NCBI GenBank assembly: GCA_030706635.1
Contig: JAUZOD010000014.1
Location: 16,063-80,062 of the forward strand
Direction: 5' to 3'
From: Bacteroidota bacterium
GTDB lineage: Bacteria; Bacteroidota; Bacteroidia; Chitinophagales; Chitinophagaceae
Length of the DNA: 64,000 nucleotides
Position 1 is the stretch's first letter. Each line of letters opens with the position of its first letter. The translations under genes were made by a program, and so were the position numbers. The notes beneath the pieces were generated by a model that did not search any database, was not told the origin of the DNA, and saw only the letters and a program-made list of their open reading frames with translations. Below are positions 1 through 7,978 of the stretch, one piece after another.

Positions 1-317
1 TCACCCGGTAAGAAATACTGATCTATTTTATCTATCTGGGTACGCAGGAAAGCGGCATTGTGCAGATTATTCTTCAGGCATTTGGATGCACCCACATACA
101 TACGGTTCCCTTTCAGGTCCACGCCTATAAAATTCCTTTGAGGATATAAAGTGGAAAGGGCTACCGTATATTCTCCTTTTCCGCAGGCAAGTTCCAGGAC
201 CAGTGGGTTTTCATTTTTGAAAAAATCCTTCCAGTGCCCTGGCATTCCTTCCGGATATTGCAAAACATTTGCGAAAGAATTTATGGCCTGGAAACGCTGC
301 AGTTTATTTTGTGCCAT
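1..317 (-). CDS. trmB: tRNA (guanine-N7)-methyltransferase TrmB, 3' end cut off by window edge
   Basis: This is the N-terminal ~105 residues of a class I SAM-dependent methyltransferase that forms m7G46 in tRNA. Reading leftward from an ATG at 317, the product starts MAQNKLQRFQAINSFANV. It then shows the SAM-binding loop LELACGKGEYT (about residues 42-52) and the following strand NFIGVDLKGNRMY, which match the Bacteroidetes TrmB pattern. The C-terminal half, with the substrate-binding residues, lies outside the window. It is the last gene visible on the left and follows the membrane protein at 380-919 on the same strand with a 62-bp gap. The family call is confident and the gene is partial only because of the edge. 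Confidence 0.85.
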   Translation of the reverse strand, partial: MAQNKLQRFQAINSFANVLQYPEGMPGHWKDFFKNENPLVLELACGKGEYTVALSTLYPQRNFIGVDLKGNRMYVGASKCLKNNLHNAAFLRTQIDKIDQYFLPG

Positions 318-379
318 GGAAGGCAAAAATAAGGTTTGACAGAGAATCCGGAGTGGTTTAGGACAAACAGGAGAAATAC

Positions 380-919
380 TTAATTCTGGTGTTGTAGTCC
401 GATTGAATGAAGAGATCGATCGTGTATGAGGGTGGGCTTCAGGTTTTTCTGAAGCAGGCTTTCGATCACGATCATGGCCGCCATGAGACCGGAAAGATTC
501 TGGGACATGGAGGCAAGACAGCCTGTCCGGTCCATAATGGTCAGGAAGCTTAAATTCCCTACCATTCCCTCCGTAGCAATTTCCCAAAATTTGTAAATGA
601 TGCCTATGGTAAGGGTGGCAGAAACCAGCGCGGTATAGGAGATGGCCCTGGGAACGCGAAGTTTTATGGAGAAAAAAGCATAAAAACAAAGGGCCAGGAG
701 AAAGCTCATGCCAAAATGCGCCGAAAAATGGAGCAGCTTATTGTGATCGGATAAGGAGTCCGGAAACACGAATCCGAAGCAAATAACCCCTAAGCTCAAA
801 CAGAGCAGGGTCAGCTTATCCTTCAAGGTATATTTCTCTTTCAATTCATTAACATTTTTCACGAAACAGGTTTCCCAATATAAACGAAATCCATGCCAAA
901 AGAAACCGGAAAACTTCAA
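380..919 (-). CDS. Small polytopic membrane protein, VanZ-like in layout
   Basis: I do not recognise this 179-residue protein with certainty. It has about four hydrophobic segments: around 36-52 (LTLLCLSLGVICFGFVF), 66-83, 94-108 and 143-154. The stretch KLLHFSAHFGMSFLLALCF resembles the K-x-x-HF-x-x-Y/F signature of VanZ-like membrane proteins, but the protein is otherwise too divergent to name. The longest frame begins with a TTG at 919. A GTG at 862 would give a 160-residue protein starting VKNVNELKEKYTL and is at least as likely. It lies upstream of trmB on the same strand. Function unknown. Confidence 0.6.
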   Translation of the reverse strand: MKFSGFFWHGFRLYWETCFVKNVNELKEKYTLKDKLTLLCLSLGVICFGFVFPDSLSDHNKLLHFSAHFGMSFLLALCFYAFFSIKLRVPRAISYTALVSATLTIGIIYKFWEIATEGMVGNLSFLTIMDRTGCLASMSQNLSGLMAAMIVIESLLQKNLKPTLIHDRSLHSIGLQHQN

Positions 920-956
920 ATGCTGTTAAGAAAGATCAGCGTCCGTCCCGTCAAAA

Positions 957-1000
957 CCAAAAACCCCGAAGCTCAGATCCGATCTGAACTCCGGGGCTTT
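957..1000 (-). terminator. Strong intrinsic terminator of the tRNA-like RNA
   Basis: Arms at 964-979 and 981-996 pair at about 14 of 16 positions (CCCCGAAGCTCAGATC against GATCTGAACTCCGGGG). On the minus strand the hairpin is followed directly by TTTTT (959-963). It starts about 10 bases past the 3' end of the tRNA-like RNA and shows that the transcript runs leftward. The other flank also has a short CTTTT, so it may stop plus-strand transcripts too. Confidence 0.85.
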
Positions 1001-1005
1001 TCAAG

Positions 1006-1178
1006 CTGTAGAGGGAGGATTCGAACCTCCACGGGGCAGTTAGCCTTAGCACAATGTTAGTGGTGGTCAACCCCAGTCGGCCACGCCTTGCAGCGAGACC
1101 GGCATTATGCTATGTTTATCCTGTGATCCCCACCCCCGAGACAAGAGGGCATGTCTGCCAAATTTCATCACTCCACAG
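1006..1178 (-). ncRNA. tRNA-like RNA with oversized variable region (about 172 nt)
   Basis: Read on the minus strand from 1177, the RNA opens with TGTGGAG (1177-1171). This pairs with CTCTACA (1013-1007) as a 7-bp acceptor stem with one G-U pair, extendable by C1178-G1006. TG at positions 8-9 is followed by a Leu/Ser-like D arm, ATGAAATTTGGCAGACAT. Next comes an anticodon-like arm, CCCTC-TTGTCTC-GGGGG, whose loop would present GTC but has U at position 37. About 100 nt then occupy the place of the variable arm, opening with GGGG and closing with CCCC. The T arm is perfect: GGAGG-TTCGAAT-CCTCC (1030-1014). No CCA is encoded; the base after the acceptor is G. A strong terminator follows. It could be a modified class II tRNA, a tRNA with an insertion, or a regulatory tRNA mimic. 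It is not a normal tmRNA. Confidence 0.6.
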
Positions 1179-1204
1179 TAAAGCCACTGCCTTCCGACAG
1201 CGAC

Positions 1205-1214
1205 ATCGCAATAT
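1205..1214 (-). promoter_or_regulatory. Possible -7 element for the tRNA-like RNA
   Basis: On the minus strand the sequence TAATATTG lies about 30 bases upstream of the RNA's 5' end. It is one mismatch from the Bacteroidetes -7 consensus TAnnTTTG. It would leave a short leader for RNase P to remove. No clear -33 TTG was found, so this is weak. Confidence 0.25.
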
Positions 1215-1263
1215 TAACGTAAATCGCCGAATTATTGGATAAATATTAATGAAATTTTTAAAA

Positions 1264-1303
1264 TATTCGAATATATTCAAATATTTATTATATTTATTGA
1301 ATA
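1264..1303. promoter_or_regulatory. Candidate Lrp/AsnC operator array
   Basis: An extremely AT-rich stretch holds the palindrome TATTCGAATA (1264-1273), followed without a gap by TATTCAAATA (1274-1283) and later TATTGAATA (1295-1303). The first two are exactly 10 bp apart, one helical turn. The block lies 20-60 bp before the Lrp/AsnC-type gene and between it and the divergent tRNA-like RNA. Family members usually bind AT-rich arrays and regulate their own gene, so self-regulation is inferred. Confidence 0.4.
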
Positions 1304-1323
1304 ATATTAAAAACCATCTTTAA

Positions 1324-1797
1324 ATGGCGGTCAAATTTAATCTGGATAAACTGGATCTGCAGATCATTCATGAAATGATGGAAAATGCAGAAATCTCCTA
1401 TGCCGATCTTGGAAAAAAGCTTTTCGTTTCCGGGGGTACCATTCACGTGCGGATTAAAAAATTGCAGGAATTTGGTATTGTTAAAGGTACTAAACTGAAT
1501 GTTAATCTAAAACACCTCGGTTATGATGTAATTGCCTTTATCGGCATTTACCTGGAAAAAAGTTCACTCTATGATTCTGTCGCAAAAGAGCTGCGCAGGA
1601 TTCCGGATATCGTCCGGTTGAACTACACCACGGGGAATTACAGCATGTTCGCAGAAATTGTTTGTAAAGACATCACTCAACTGCGTTTTGTACTTCACGA
1701 TGAATTGCAGAAAATAAAAGGCATTGAACGTACCGAAACATTCATTTCCCTGGATGAGAGCTTCAACCGCAATGTGCCGGTTTATAAAGAACCTTAA
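1324..1797 (+). CDS. Lrp/AsnC family transcriptional regulator
   Basis: At 157 residues this is standard length for the family. Residues ~6-65 form the N-terminal winged helix-turn-helix (LDKLDLQIIHEMMENAEIS, then SGGTIHVRIKKLQEFGIV as the recognition part). Residues ~72-150 form the RAM/AsnC ligand-binding and oligomerisation domain (IAFIGIYLEKSS, VRLNYTTGNYSMFAEIVC). Such proteins form dimers to hexadecamers and sense amino acids or related small molecules. The ligand cannot be read from sequence. The ATG at 1324 follows a very AT-rich leader with repeated TATTCRAATA sites that may be its own operator. The divergent neighbour is the tRNA-like RNA gene. Confidence 0.92.
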   Translation: MAVKFNLDKLDLQIIHEMMENAEISYADLGKKLFVSGGTIHVRIKKLQEFGIVKGTKLNVNLKHLGYDVIAFIGIYLEKSSLYDSVAKELRRIPDIVRLNYTTGNYSMFAEIVCKDITQLRFVLHDELQKIKGIERTETFISLDESFNRNVPVYKEP

Positions 1798-1856
1798 TCT
1801 CTTTTCCTTGTGATCTTCTTTTAATTACTATTTCCAGGTCAAACGAAGTGCGTACT

Positions 1857-2939
1857 TCATTCCTTCACGTTTAATGCATCCCTTAATCCGTTTCCCAATA
1901 AATTAAATGAGAGTACCAGCAGCATGATCGCAATTCCGGGAACCAGTGCCAGCATCGGATTATGGGTAATGATGAAATTATAGTTTTCCTTGATCATCAA
2001 TCCCCAGCTTGGCTGAGGCGGTTGAACGCCGATGCCTAAAAAACTCAATCCCGCTTCAATCACAATAGCGGAAGCAAAATTCGATGCAGCAATTACCAAT
2101 ACAGATCCCAGAATATTCGGGAGAATATGTTTTCCGATAATCCGGACGTCGGAATAGCCCAAGGCTCTGGCTGCTTCCACGTATTCCAGTTGCTTTATGG
2201 CCAGGACCTGTCCGCGTACCATGCGCGCCACATTCACCCACATCGTCAGTCCGATGGCTATGAACACCTGCCAGAATCCTTTGCCCAGAAGAAGTGTTAA
2301 TGCAAACACCAGCAACAAGGTCGGTACGCTCCAGATCACATTCAGGAACCACATGATGATCTGATCAGACCTTCCGCCGAAATATCCGGCAATGGCACCC
2401 AGCAGAATGCCTATGCTCAGGGAAAGGATTGCTGTGATGAGGCCTACGGCCAGACTAACCCGTACACCAATGATCAGCCGGCTGAGAATATCCCGTCCAT
2501 AGCGGTCTGTGCCCAGCCAGAATGTTTTTTTTTGAATCTGCAGGTTCGGATCCGATGGCAGATGAAGTAAAGCCTGGCGTTCGCTGATTCCCTCATCAAT
2601 ATATTTAAACACAACCAGGCTGTCTCCGCGCTGCGCATAATTTGTAATGGGCAGGTAGTCATAACGATCGTCCTCACCGGTAAATGATTCCGCGATTCTG
2701 GATTTTGCAGCAATGGACCGCTGCTTTCTGAGGAGCAGAAAAGTTTGCCTGAAGCCGGGTTTCCGACCGCCGATCTCCAGGGTCATCCGGTTGGCATCAG
2801 GACTGTGATCCGGAGCGAGCATATAGGCGAAAACAGCCAGGATCAAAGCAATGGAAATGAGCACCATGCCGAAAACTGCACCAGGGTTTTTTTTTAATCG
2901 CCTCCAGGTGGAGGGTTGTGGTGAATCAGCGCTTTTCAA
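1857..2939 (-). CDS. Oligopeptide/dipeptide ABC transporter permease, OppC/DppC type
   Basis: A 360-residue inner-membrane permease of the binding-protein-dependent (BPD) family. After a short cytoplasmic tail comes TM1 (~17-43, GMVLISIALILAVFAYML), a ~90-residue exported insert, and the OppC signature GTDRYGRDILSRL (~143-155). Five further membrane segments follow. The cytoplasmic EAA loop that docks the ATPase reads EAARALGYSDVRI, ending HILPN. No OppB, binding protein or ATPase lies nearby, so its partners must be encoded elsewhere. The first in-frame start is a TTG at 2939, which abuts a heptamer repeat element (2942-3073). The original start may have been altered when the repeat arrived. 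Confidence 0.88.
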   Translation of the reverse strand: MKSADSPQPSTWRRLKKNPGAVFGMVLISIALILAVFAYMLAPDHSPDANRMTLEIGGRKPGFRQTFLLLRKQRSIAAKSRIAESFTGEDDRYDYLPITNYAQRGDSLVVFKYIDEGISERQALLHLPSDPNLQIQKKTFWLGTDRYGRDILSRLIIGVRVSLAVGLITAILSLSIGILLGAIAGYFGGRSDQIIMWFLNVIWSVPTLLLVFALTLLLGKGFWQVFIAIGLTMWVNVARMVRGQVLAIKQLEYVEAARALGYSDVRIIGKHILPNILGSVLVIAASNFASAIVIEAGLSFLGIGVQPPQPSWGLMIKENYNFIITHNPMLALVPGIAIMLLVLSFNLLGNGLRDALNVKE

Positions 2940-2941
2940 TC

Positions 2942-3073
2942 GGTTGACGGTTGACGGATGACAGTTGACGGACTTCCAATGTAAATTCGCACATAGAGAT
3001 TGATTATAAAATAATATAAAAAAAATTAGCTAACTAAGATAACGATAAAAACCGTCAACCGTCATCCGTCATC
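2942..3073. repeat. Heptamer inverted-repeat element, copy A
   Basis: The left arm (2942-2971) is built of GACGGTT/GACGGAT/GACAGTT units with 7-bp period. The right arm (3052-3073) carries the inverse (CCGTCAACC then GTCATCCGTCATC). The middle contains AAATTCGCACAT, related to the TGCGAATTCGCACC core of other copies, plus an extra AT-rich stretch. It separates the GT2 gene from the OppC gene and touches the latter's start. Confidence 0.8.
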
Positions 3074-3075
3074 TT

Positions 3076-4260
3076 TCATTTCACCCGCCTGTTCTTCCAG
3101 CTGTATTTCCCGAAGACGCCAAAAGTTCCGGCGGCTACGGTATAAATAATATGGAAGGGCTGACAAAGAATAAAATAAGACATCAGCGCGCGTTGCTGAA
3201 AAAAGGCGGCGACTTTGGAAACAAAGAAATATTCGGCGAAGGTTTTAAACATCAGGAAAGCGATCAGCCAGTGCCAGCTGTCATATTTAAAGCTTAAGAA
3301 GAAAAGCAGGAGTAAACAAACATTCAGCGTATAGACCAGGGCGAGGGTAATAAAAATTGCCGGATGTCCGTAATGGGAAATCTTACTCGCCCACCGGATG
3401 CGCTGCTGAAAAAAGGCAATTAAACTATCCGCTGGTTCTGTGCTTACAATGGCTTTTGAATTTTTCAGATAACCGGCTTTTCCGGGAAACCGGGCCTGCA
3501 TTTTTGCCATGAGCAGCATGTCGTCTCCGGATGCGATATGATCAATACCTTTAAATCCATCAACGCTATAAAATGCAGCGCGGCCATAGGCCAGGTTTGC
3601 CCCATTGGCCATGGGATATAAATTTTTATGGATGGCGGCTCCGGTGATGCCCTGTAAGGAAATAAAATCGAGGGCCTGGAATATCGAGAGCAAGGAGCCG
3701 TCTGTTTCAATTTTCACCGGCGCCGCCAGGATTTTATAATCATTTTTCAAATAGGATTGAACCAGGGTTTCTATCCATTCCGGACCCGCTGTACAATCAG
3801 CATCTGTGCAAACAATCAGTTCCCCTGAAGCGTGAGCGATCCCCGTTTCGATGGCCTTTTTCTTATGGGCATTCAGGCTATTCTCCTCAGCAAACTGATG
3901 CAGGTTCAATAAAATGGCGCGTCCGGCGGTTTGCTCAACGACTGAGGCAGTGTTGTCCGTAGAAAAATCATTTACTACAATCACTTCTATTTGAGCGGCG
4001 GGATAGGATTGATTGAAAATGGATCCCAGGCAATCACCGATATGCAATTCTTCATTTCTTGCGGGAATAATGATGGAGACTTTTAACAGATGAGCAGATC
4101 TTTTTCCATTCGGAACAGCGGTTCTGGTAGCGATCAAATCCGGGGTTGCGGTGGGCTCGTTTTCTCCTGGCGTGATACGGTCCCATAACCGGTGATAATA
4201 TAAAATCAGAAAGGAATATAATAGTAAAAATGCGCCGGTGAAGGCCAGGAATACATGCAT
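3076..4260 (-). CDS. Membrane-bound family 2 glycosyltransferase
   Basis: A 394-residue processive-type GT2 enzyme with an N-terminal membrane anchor (MHVFLAFTGAFLLLYSFLIL), a cytosolic GT-A domain and three C-terminal membrane segments. Visible motifs are VSIIIPARNEELHIGDCL (nucleotide-sugar binding start), VNDFSTDNT, the metal-binding CTDADC, and the acceptor motif QQRIRWASK (the Q-x-x-R-W box). The layout resembles ceramide glucosyltransferase and polysaccharide synthases, so a lipid or surface-glycan role is likely; the sugar is unknown. An upstream ATG at 4305 adds 15 residues, but the start at 4260 sits right before the anchor. Only a repeat element separates it from the OppC gene. Confidence 0.85.
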   Translation of the reverse strand: MHVFLAFTGAFLLLYSFLILYYHRLWDRITPGENEPTATPDLIATRTAVPNGKRSAHLLKVSIIIPARNEELHIGDCLGSIFNQSYPAAQIEVIVVNDFSTDNTASVVEQTAGRAILLNLHQFAEENSLNAHKKKAIETGIAHASGELIVCTDADCTAGPEWIETLVQSYLKNDYKILAAPVKIETDGSLLSIFQALDFISLQGITGAAIHKNLYPMANGANLAYGRAAFYSVDGFKGIDHIASGDDMLLMAKMQARFPGKAGYLKNSKAIVSTEPADSLIAFFQQRIRWASKISHYGHPAIFITLALVYTLNVCLLLLFFLSFKYDSWHWLIAFLMFKTFAEYFFVSKVAAFFQQRALMSYFILCQPFHIIYTVAAGTFGVFGKYSWKNRRVK

Positions 4261-4514
4261 TGTTTTAAAATCCAATTGGAAATATACGATGATGTGGACC
4301 CTCATCCAATTGAATTCAGGTGGGAAACCGCTTCACGGATGAGGATATAACCAGGGTCAGCATCCAAGCTGAACAACCCGAGAATCAAAATCAAACGGGG
4401 TATAGTCTAAAAGCCGAATGGGACAAAGGCATTCAATTATCCCAAAAAAGACACCTGGAAATTTGCTCTTCAATGGGGAAATGGGTAGATTTGGATAGTT
4501 GTTTAACTAACTAT

Positions 4515-4955
4515 ATGCAAAACAACCATTTCAAAAAAGGGGAGTTATATAGTTTCGTCACCGGCAAGGCGTCCATCGCCATCGCCCGCCGTCTGCAGAA
4601 AAAATTCAATCTGGCTTCGCTGAACATCACGATCGAACAATGGAGCGTATTGTATCAGTTGTGGAAACAGGATGGTCTGAGTCAGCAGGAACTTTGCCGG
4701 GCTACCTTCCGGGATAAACCCAGCATTACCCGGCTGGTGGACAACCTCGAAAAATTACAACTGGTCAAACGGGTCGCTTCTTCCGACGACCGGCGTATAA
4801 ACCGGATTTATTTGACGAAACTCGCGGTGAAGTTACAGGAGCAGACCATGCTGATTGCCGAAGATACGTTGAATGAAGCCCTGCAGGGTGTGCCGGGAGA
4901 ACAGGTGGAAGTATGCAAATCGGTTTTGCAAATTGTGTATGATAACCTTAAATAG
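4515..4955 (+). CDS. MarR family transcriptional regulator
   Basis: From the ATG at 4515 this is a 146-residue winged-helix protein, the usual MarR length. The frame is open further upstream (a GTG at 4320) but that extension has no family similarity. The DNA-binding part includes ITIEQWSVLYQLW, LSQQELCRATFRDKPSITR and the wing VASSDDRRINRIYLT. The D-x-R motif of the wing is kept. It ends 21 bp before the acyl-CoA dehydrogenase gene on the same strand. MarR proteins often control adjacent catabolic genes in response to acyl-CoA or aromatic ligands, so control of that gene is a reasonable inference. Confidence 0.85.
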   Translation: MQNNHFKKGELYSFVTGKASIAIARRLQKKFNLASLNITIEQWSVLYQLWKQDGLSQQELCRATFRDKPSITRLVDNLEKLQLVKRVASSDDRRINRIYLTKLAVKLQEQTMLIAEDTLNEALQGVPGEQVEVCKSVLQIVYDNLK

Positions 4956-4976
4956 AGCATATTAAAATAATACAAG

Positions 4977-6770
4977 ATGAGTACAGCAATCGTTAAGCAG
5001 CAGCAGATCAGGGGCGGCGAATGGCTGATCCGTGAATCTGAAACCGCGGATACTTTTATTCCGGAAAATTTTAGTGAGGAACAACGCATGGTCAAAGACA
5101 TGTGCGCTTCTTTCCTGGACAGCGAGGTATTGCCACTGATGGACCGAATCGAAGAACTTGAACCGGGTCTTATGCCATCCTTGCTTTTGAAAGCCGGTGA
5201 GCAAGGCCTTCTCGGTGCTTCCATTCCGGAAAATCTCGGGGGCCTCGGAAAAGATTTCGTTACCTCAACCCTCGTGAACGAAGGACTTGGCGGAGGATTT
5301 TCATTTTCTGTGGCCCTGGCTGCCCATACGGGAATCGGAACCCTGCCCATATTGTATTTTGGCACAGAAGCACAAAAAACGAAATACATTCCGAAACTGG
5401 CAACCGGAGAATGGAAAGCTTCCTACGGATTAACGGAACCCAACAGCGGAAGTGATGCCCTCAGTGCAAAAACAACAGCGACCCTGAGCAGGGATGGAAA
5501 ATTTTATTTGCTGAACGGACAGAAATGCTGGATCACGAATGGGGGTTTTGCTGATGTTTACACTGTGTTCGCCAAAGTAGATGGCGAGAAATTTACTGCT
5601 TTCATTTTGGAGAAAAACTTTGCCGGATTCACCCGTGGCCAGGAAGAACATAAAATGGGCATTAAGGGTTCTTCCACCGTTCAGTTATATTTTCAGGATT
5701 GCCCGGTGCCGGTGGAAAATGTGCTGGGGGAGATCGGTCGCGGGCACATCATTGCTTTTAATATCTTGAACATCGGTCGTTTGAAGTTGGGCGCCGCAGC
5801 CCTGGGCGCCGGAAAACGTATTGCCGGTGTTGCCATAGATTATGCGAATACCCGGGAGCAGTTTAAGACGATGATCTCCGCATTTGGGGCTATTAGAAAT
5901 AAGATTGCCGAAATGGCTGTTCAAATCTGGGTAGCTGAAAGCGCCTTGTATCGTGTGTCTGACTGGATCGAGCGTTGGAAAGCGGCATTAACAGAAGAGG
6001 GGAAACCTTTTAATGAGGCGGCATTAGGGGCTGCCGAAGAGTATGCCATTGAATGCGCGATGTTAAAAGTATTCGGGAGTGAAATGCTGGATTACGTAGT
6101 TGACGAGGCAGTGCAAATTCATGGCGGCAACGGCTTCAGCGATGAATACAGTGTTTCCAGGTCGTACCGGGACAGCCGCATCAACCGGATCTTTGAAGGG
6201 ACCAACGAGATCAATCGGCTGCTGATCGTGGACATGGTTTTAAAACGGGCAGCGAAGGGCCGGCTCGATATTCTTTCTCATGCCAAATCCGTTGCCGGGG
6301 AGCTGGTAAGCATTCCGGATTTCGGTGAAGCGGAAGGCGGGCTTTTTGACCCGGAAAGAAAAACGGTCAGGCAATTTAAGAAAGCCATCCTGATGACCGC
6401 AGGTGCCGCTGTTCAAAAACTGGCTGCAACATTGGAGTCTGAGCAGGAAATCCTGATGCATATAGCTGACATGGCCACAGTAACCTTTCATGCCGAAAGC
6501 GCCCTGTTGCGGGTAGTCAAACTGGCCGAACTGAAAGATGAAAAAAATATCGGTTTTGAATTGGATATAATGAGAACCTATCTCTACGATGCAGCAGATC
6601 AGCTCAATAAATCGGGTAAGGATGCCATCAATGCATTTGCGGAAGGGGATGAGCAACGGATGCTCTTGCTGGGTTTAAAAAGATTCACCAAAATAAATCC
6701 GTTTAATTCGAAGGAAGCAAAGAGACGCATAGCCGGCAAACTCATTGCCGCGGACAAATATCCGTTGTAA
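4977..6770 (+). CDS. Acyl-CoA dehydrogenase, long form (VLCAD/ACAD9-like)
   Basis: A 597-residue FAD enzyme that oxidises acyl-CoA to trans-2-enoyl-CoA in beta-oxidation. The N-terminal helical domain spans ~30-150. The middle beta domain has YGLTEPNSGSDA and GQKCWITNGGFADVY (FAD/substrate contacts), and the C-terminal helical domain has VDEAVQIHGGNGF and RIFEGTNEINRLL. The Glu in FEGT is the expected catalytic base. A further ~150 residues at the C-terminus match the long membrane-associated class rather than the ~380-residue short form. The MarR gene directly upstream is a plausible regulator. The electron acceptor, ETF, is not in the window. Confidence 0.93.
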   Translation: MSTAIVKQQQIRGGEWLIRESETADTFIPENFSEEQRMVKDMCASFLDSEVLPLMDRIEELEPGLMPSLLLKAGEQGLLGASIPENLGGLGKDFVTSTLVNEGLGGGFSFSVALAAHTGIGTLPILYFGTEAQKTKYIPKLATGEWKASYGLTEPNSGSDALSAKTTATLSRDGKFYLLNGQKCWITNGGFADVYTVFAKVDGEKFTAFILEKNFAGFTRGQEEHKMGIKGSSTVQLYFQDCPVPVENVLGEIGRGHIIAFNILNIGRLKLGAAALGAGKRIAGVAIDYANTREQFKTMISAFGAIRNKIAEMAVQIWVAESALYRVSDWIERWKAALTEEGKPFNEAALGAAEEYAIECAMLKVFGSEMLDYVVDEAVQIHGGNGFSDEYSVSRSYRDSRINRIFEGTNEINRLLIVDMVLKRAAKGRLDILSHAKSVAGELVSIPDFGEAEGGLFDPERKTVRQFKKAILMTAGAAVQKLAATLESEQEILMHIADMATVTFHAESALLRVVKLAELKDEKNIGFELDIMRTYLYDAADQLNKSGKDAINAFAEGDEQRMLLLGLKRFTKINPFNSKEAKRRIAGKLIAADKYPL

Positions 6771-6866
6771 ATAAGTGCCCAAATACTTACTTTGTGCCAT
6801 GCATGACCAGGTTGGCCAATGGGCGAGCATACATGCTGCGTATCTTTCATTTAAACTCCTATCAAG

Positions 6867-7187
6867 ATGTCAGAAGACAAAAATGTGTTTATCCACCATG
6901 TATTTTTCTGGCTTGCCAATCCGAAAAGTACGGAAGACCGCGCCCAGCTTCTGGCCGGTCTCAGAAAACTCTCAAAGGCTGTAACCATCAAACGATTTCA
7001 CATTGGCCGGCCGGCCGGCACGCTCCGCGATGTTATAGATACCTCTTATGCTTTTTCGTGGTGTATTTTTTTCTCAAATGCTGCGGATCAGGAGAGTTAC
7101 CAGACTGATCCTATTCATCTCCGGTTTGTTGACGAATGTTCCCACCTATGGAGCCGGGTGACGGTATATGATTCGGTTGACATTTAA
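6867..7187 (+). CDS. Dabb (stress-responsive A/B barrel) domain protein
   Basis: A 106-residue single-domain protein with the Dabb pattern: an opening strand VFIHHVFFWLANP, a helix with EDRAQLLAGLRKL, the strand KRFHIGRPAG, and a closing Y-x-x-D-P-x-H segment (YQTDPIHLRFVDECSHLW). Dabb proteins are dimeric ferredoxin-like barrels, and their biochemical role in bacteria is mostly undefined. The stop overlaps the stop of the convergent pgl gene by 3 bp. Confidence 0.8.
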   Translation: MSEDKNVFIHHVFFWLANPKSTEDRAQLLAGLRKLSKAVTIKRFHIGRPAGTLRDVIDTSYAFSWCIFFSNAADQESYQTDPIHLRFVDECSHLWSRVTVYDSVDI

Positions 7188-7918
7188 AGTTCTGCGGCAG
7201 CAGCTTCGTCAAGAAAAAAATGTAATTCTCCGTGCAGGGGTTCAATCACCTGAGACGGGTAGCGATCAGGATCGTATTGTCCTTCTAATACTTCGCGAAG
7301 GGCATGTGATTTGCCGGACCCGCTGATCATAAAAACGATGTAGTTGGCCCGGTTGGCTATATTTTTTGTTATGGTGATACGGAACATATCCTGCGCCGGA
7401 AGAAATAAAGAAGCGGCCCATTTGCGTTCTTCATGGATCACTGCCGTGCCTGGAAAAAGGGAAAGTGTATGTCCATCGTCTCCCATACCCAGCAGGATCA
7501 GGTCGAAGGTGGTTTCGGGGAAATTTTTTTCGCTGCCCCCGAAATATTGCTGAAGCACAGTTTCATATTGTTCCGCCGCTTTCTCCGGCGTGAGCTGCGT
7601 CTGCATGATGTGGATCTGGTCTGCAGGAATATCCACTTTATTCAGGAGGGTATCGAAAGCCATCCGGGCGTTGTTCCGCTCATCTTCCAGGGGAACGGCT
7701 CTTTCATCGCCAAAAAATACATGTATTTTTCTCCAGTCAATTCTTTCCCTGTAAGGTGAGGTAGAAAGTAATTCATTTAGTCTCTTTGGTGTATTTCCTC
7801 CTGAAAGGGCGATGCAAAAACGGGATTGAATCTGGAGCTTCTCCTCGATCAGGCTGGTGATCCATTCTGCCAGTTCCAGGCTTAAAATCTCCAGGTTTTT
7901 ATAAACTTGCTTGTTCAT
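7184..7918 (-). CDS. pgl: 6-phosphogluconolactonase
   Basis: 244 residues, DevB/Pgl type. It hydrolyses 6-phosphogluconolactone to 6-phosphogluconate in the oxidative pentose phosphate pathway. Motifs include ALSGGNTPKRLNELL (phosphate loop), VFFGDERAVPLEDERNN and LGMGDDGHTLSLFPG (active-site His), all at normal spacing. It is the last gene of gnd-zwf-pgl, 60 bp after zwf, so all three steps of the oxidative branch are made together. Confidence 0.95.
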   Translation of the reverse strand: MNKQVYKNLEILSLELAEWITSLIEEKLQIQSRFCIALSGGNTPKRLNELLSTSPYRERIDWRKIHVFFGDERAVPLEDERNNARMAFDTLLNKVDIPADQIHIMQTQLTPEKAAEQYETVLQQYFGGSEKNFPETTFDLILLGMGDDGHTLSLFPGTAVIHEERKWAASLFLPAQDMFRITITKNIANRANYIVFMISGSGKSHALREVLEGQYDPDRYPSQVIEPLHGELHFFLDEAAAAEL

Positions 7919-7978
7919 AAGCGCAATCTTTTTTGACGTGGCCGGAAGTCCGCCTTAAGTCCCTGTTCACTTTATTTA

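Noticed and set aside
1006..1178. Ordinary tmRNA (ssrA)
   Set aside because: It is far too short, has a Leu/Ser-like D arm and an anticodon-like arm, and shows no tag ending in ALAA. A 12-codon frame in the long arm (MPVSLQGVADWG) is probably chance.
1006..1178. Group I intron inside a tRNA-Leu
   Set aside because: The insertion is about 100 nt, too small for a group I core, and lies in the variable region, not in the anticodon loop.
1054..1242. Plus-strand 62-codon frame
   Set aside because: It is antisense to the tRNA-like RNA and its composition follows the RNA structure; no family match.
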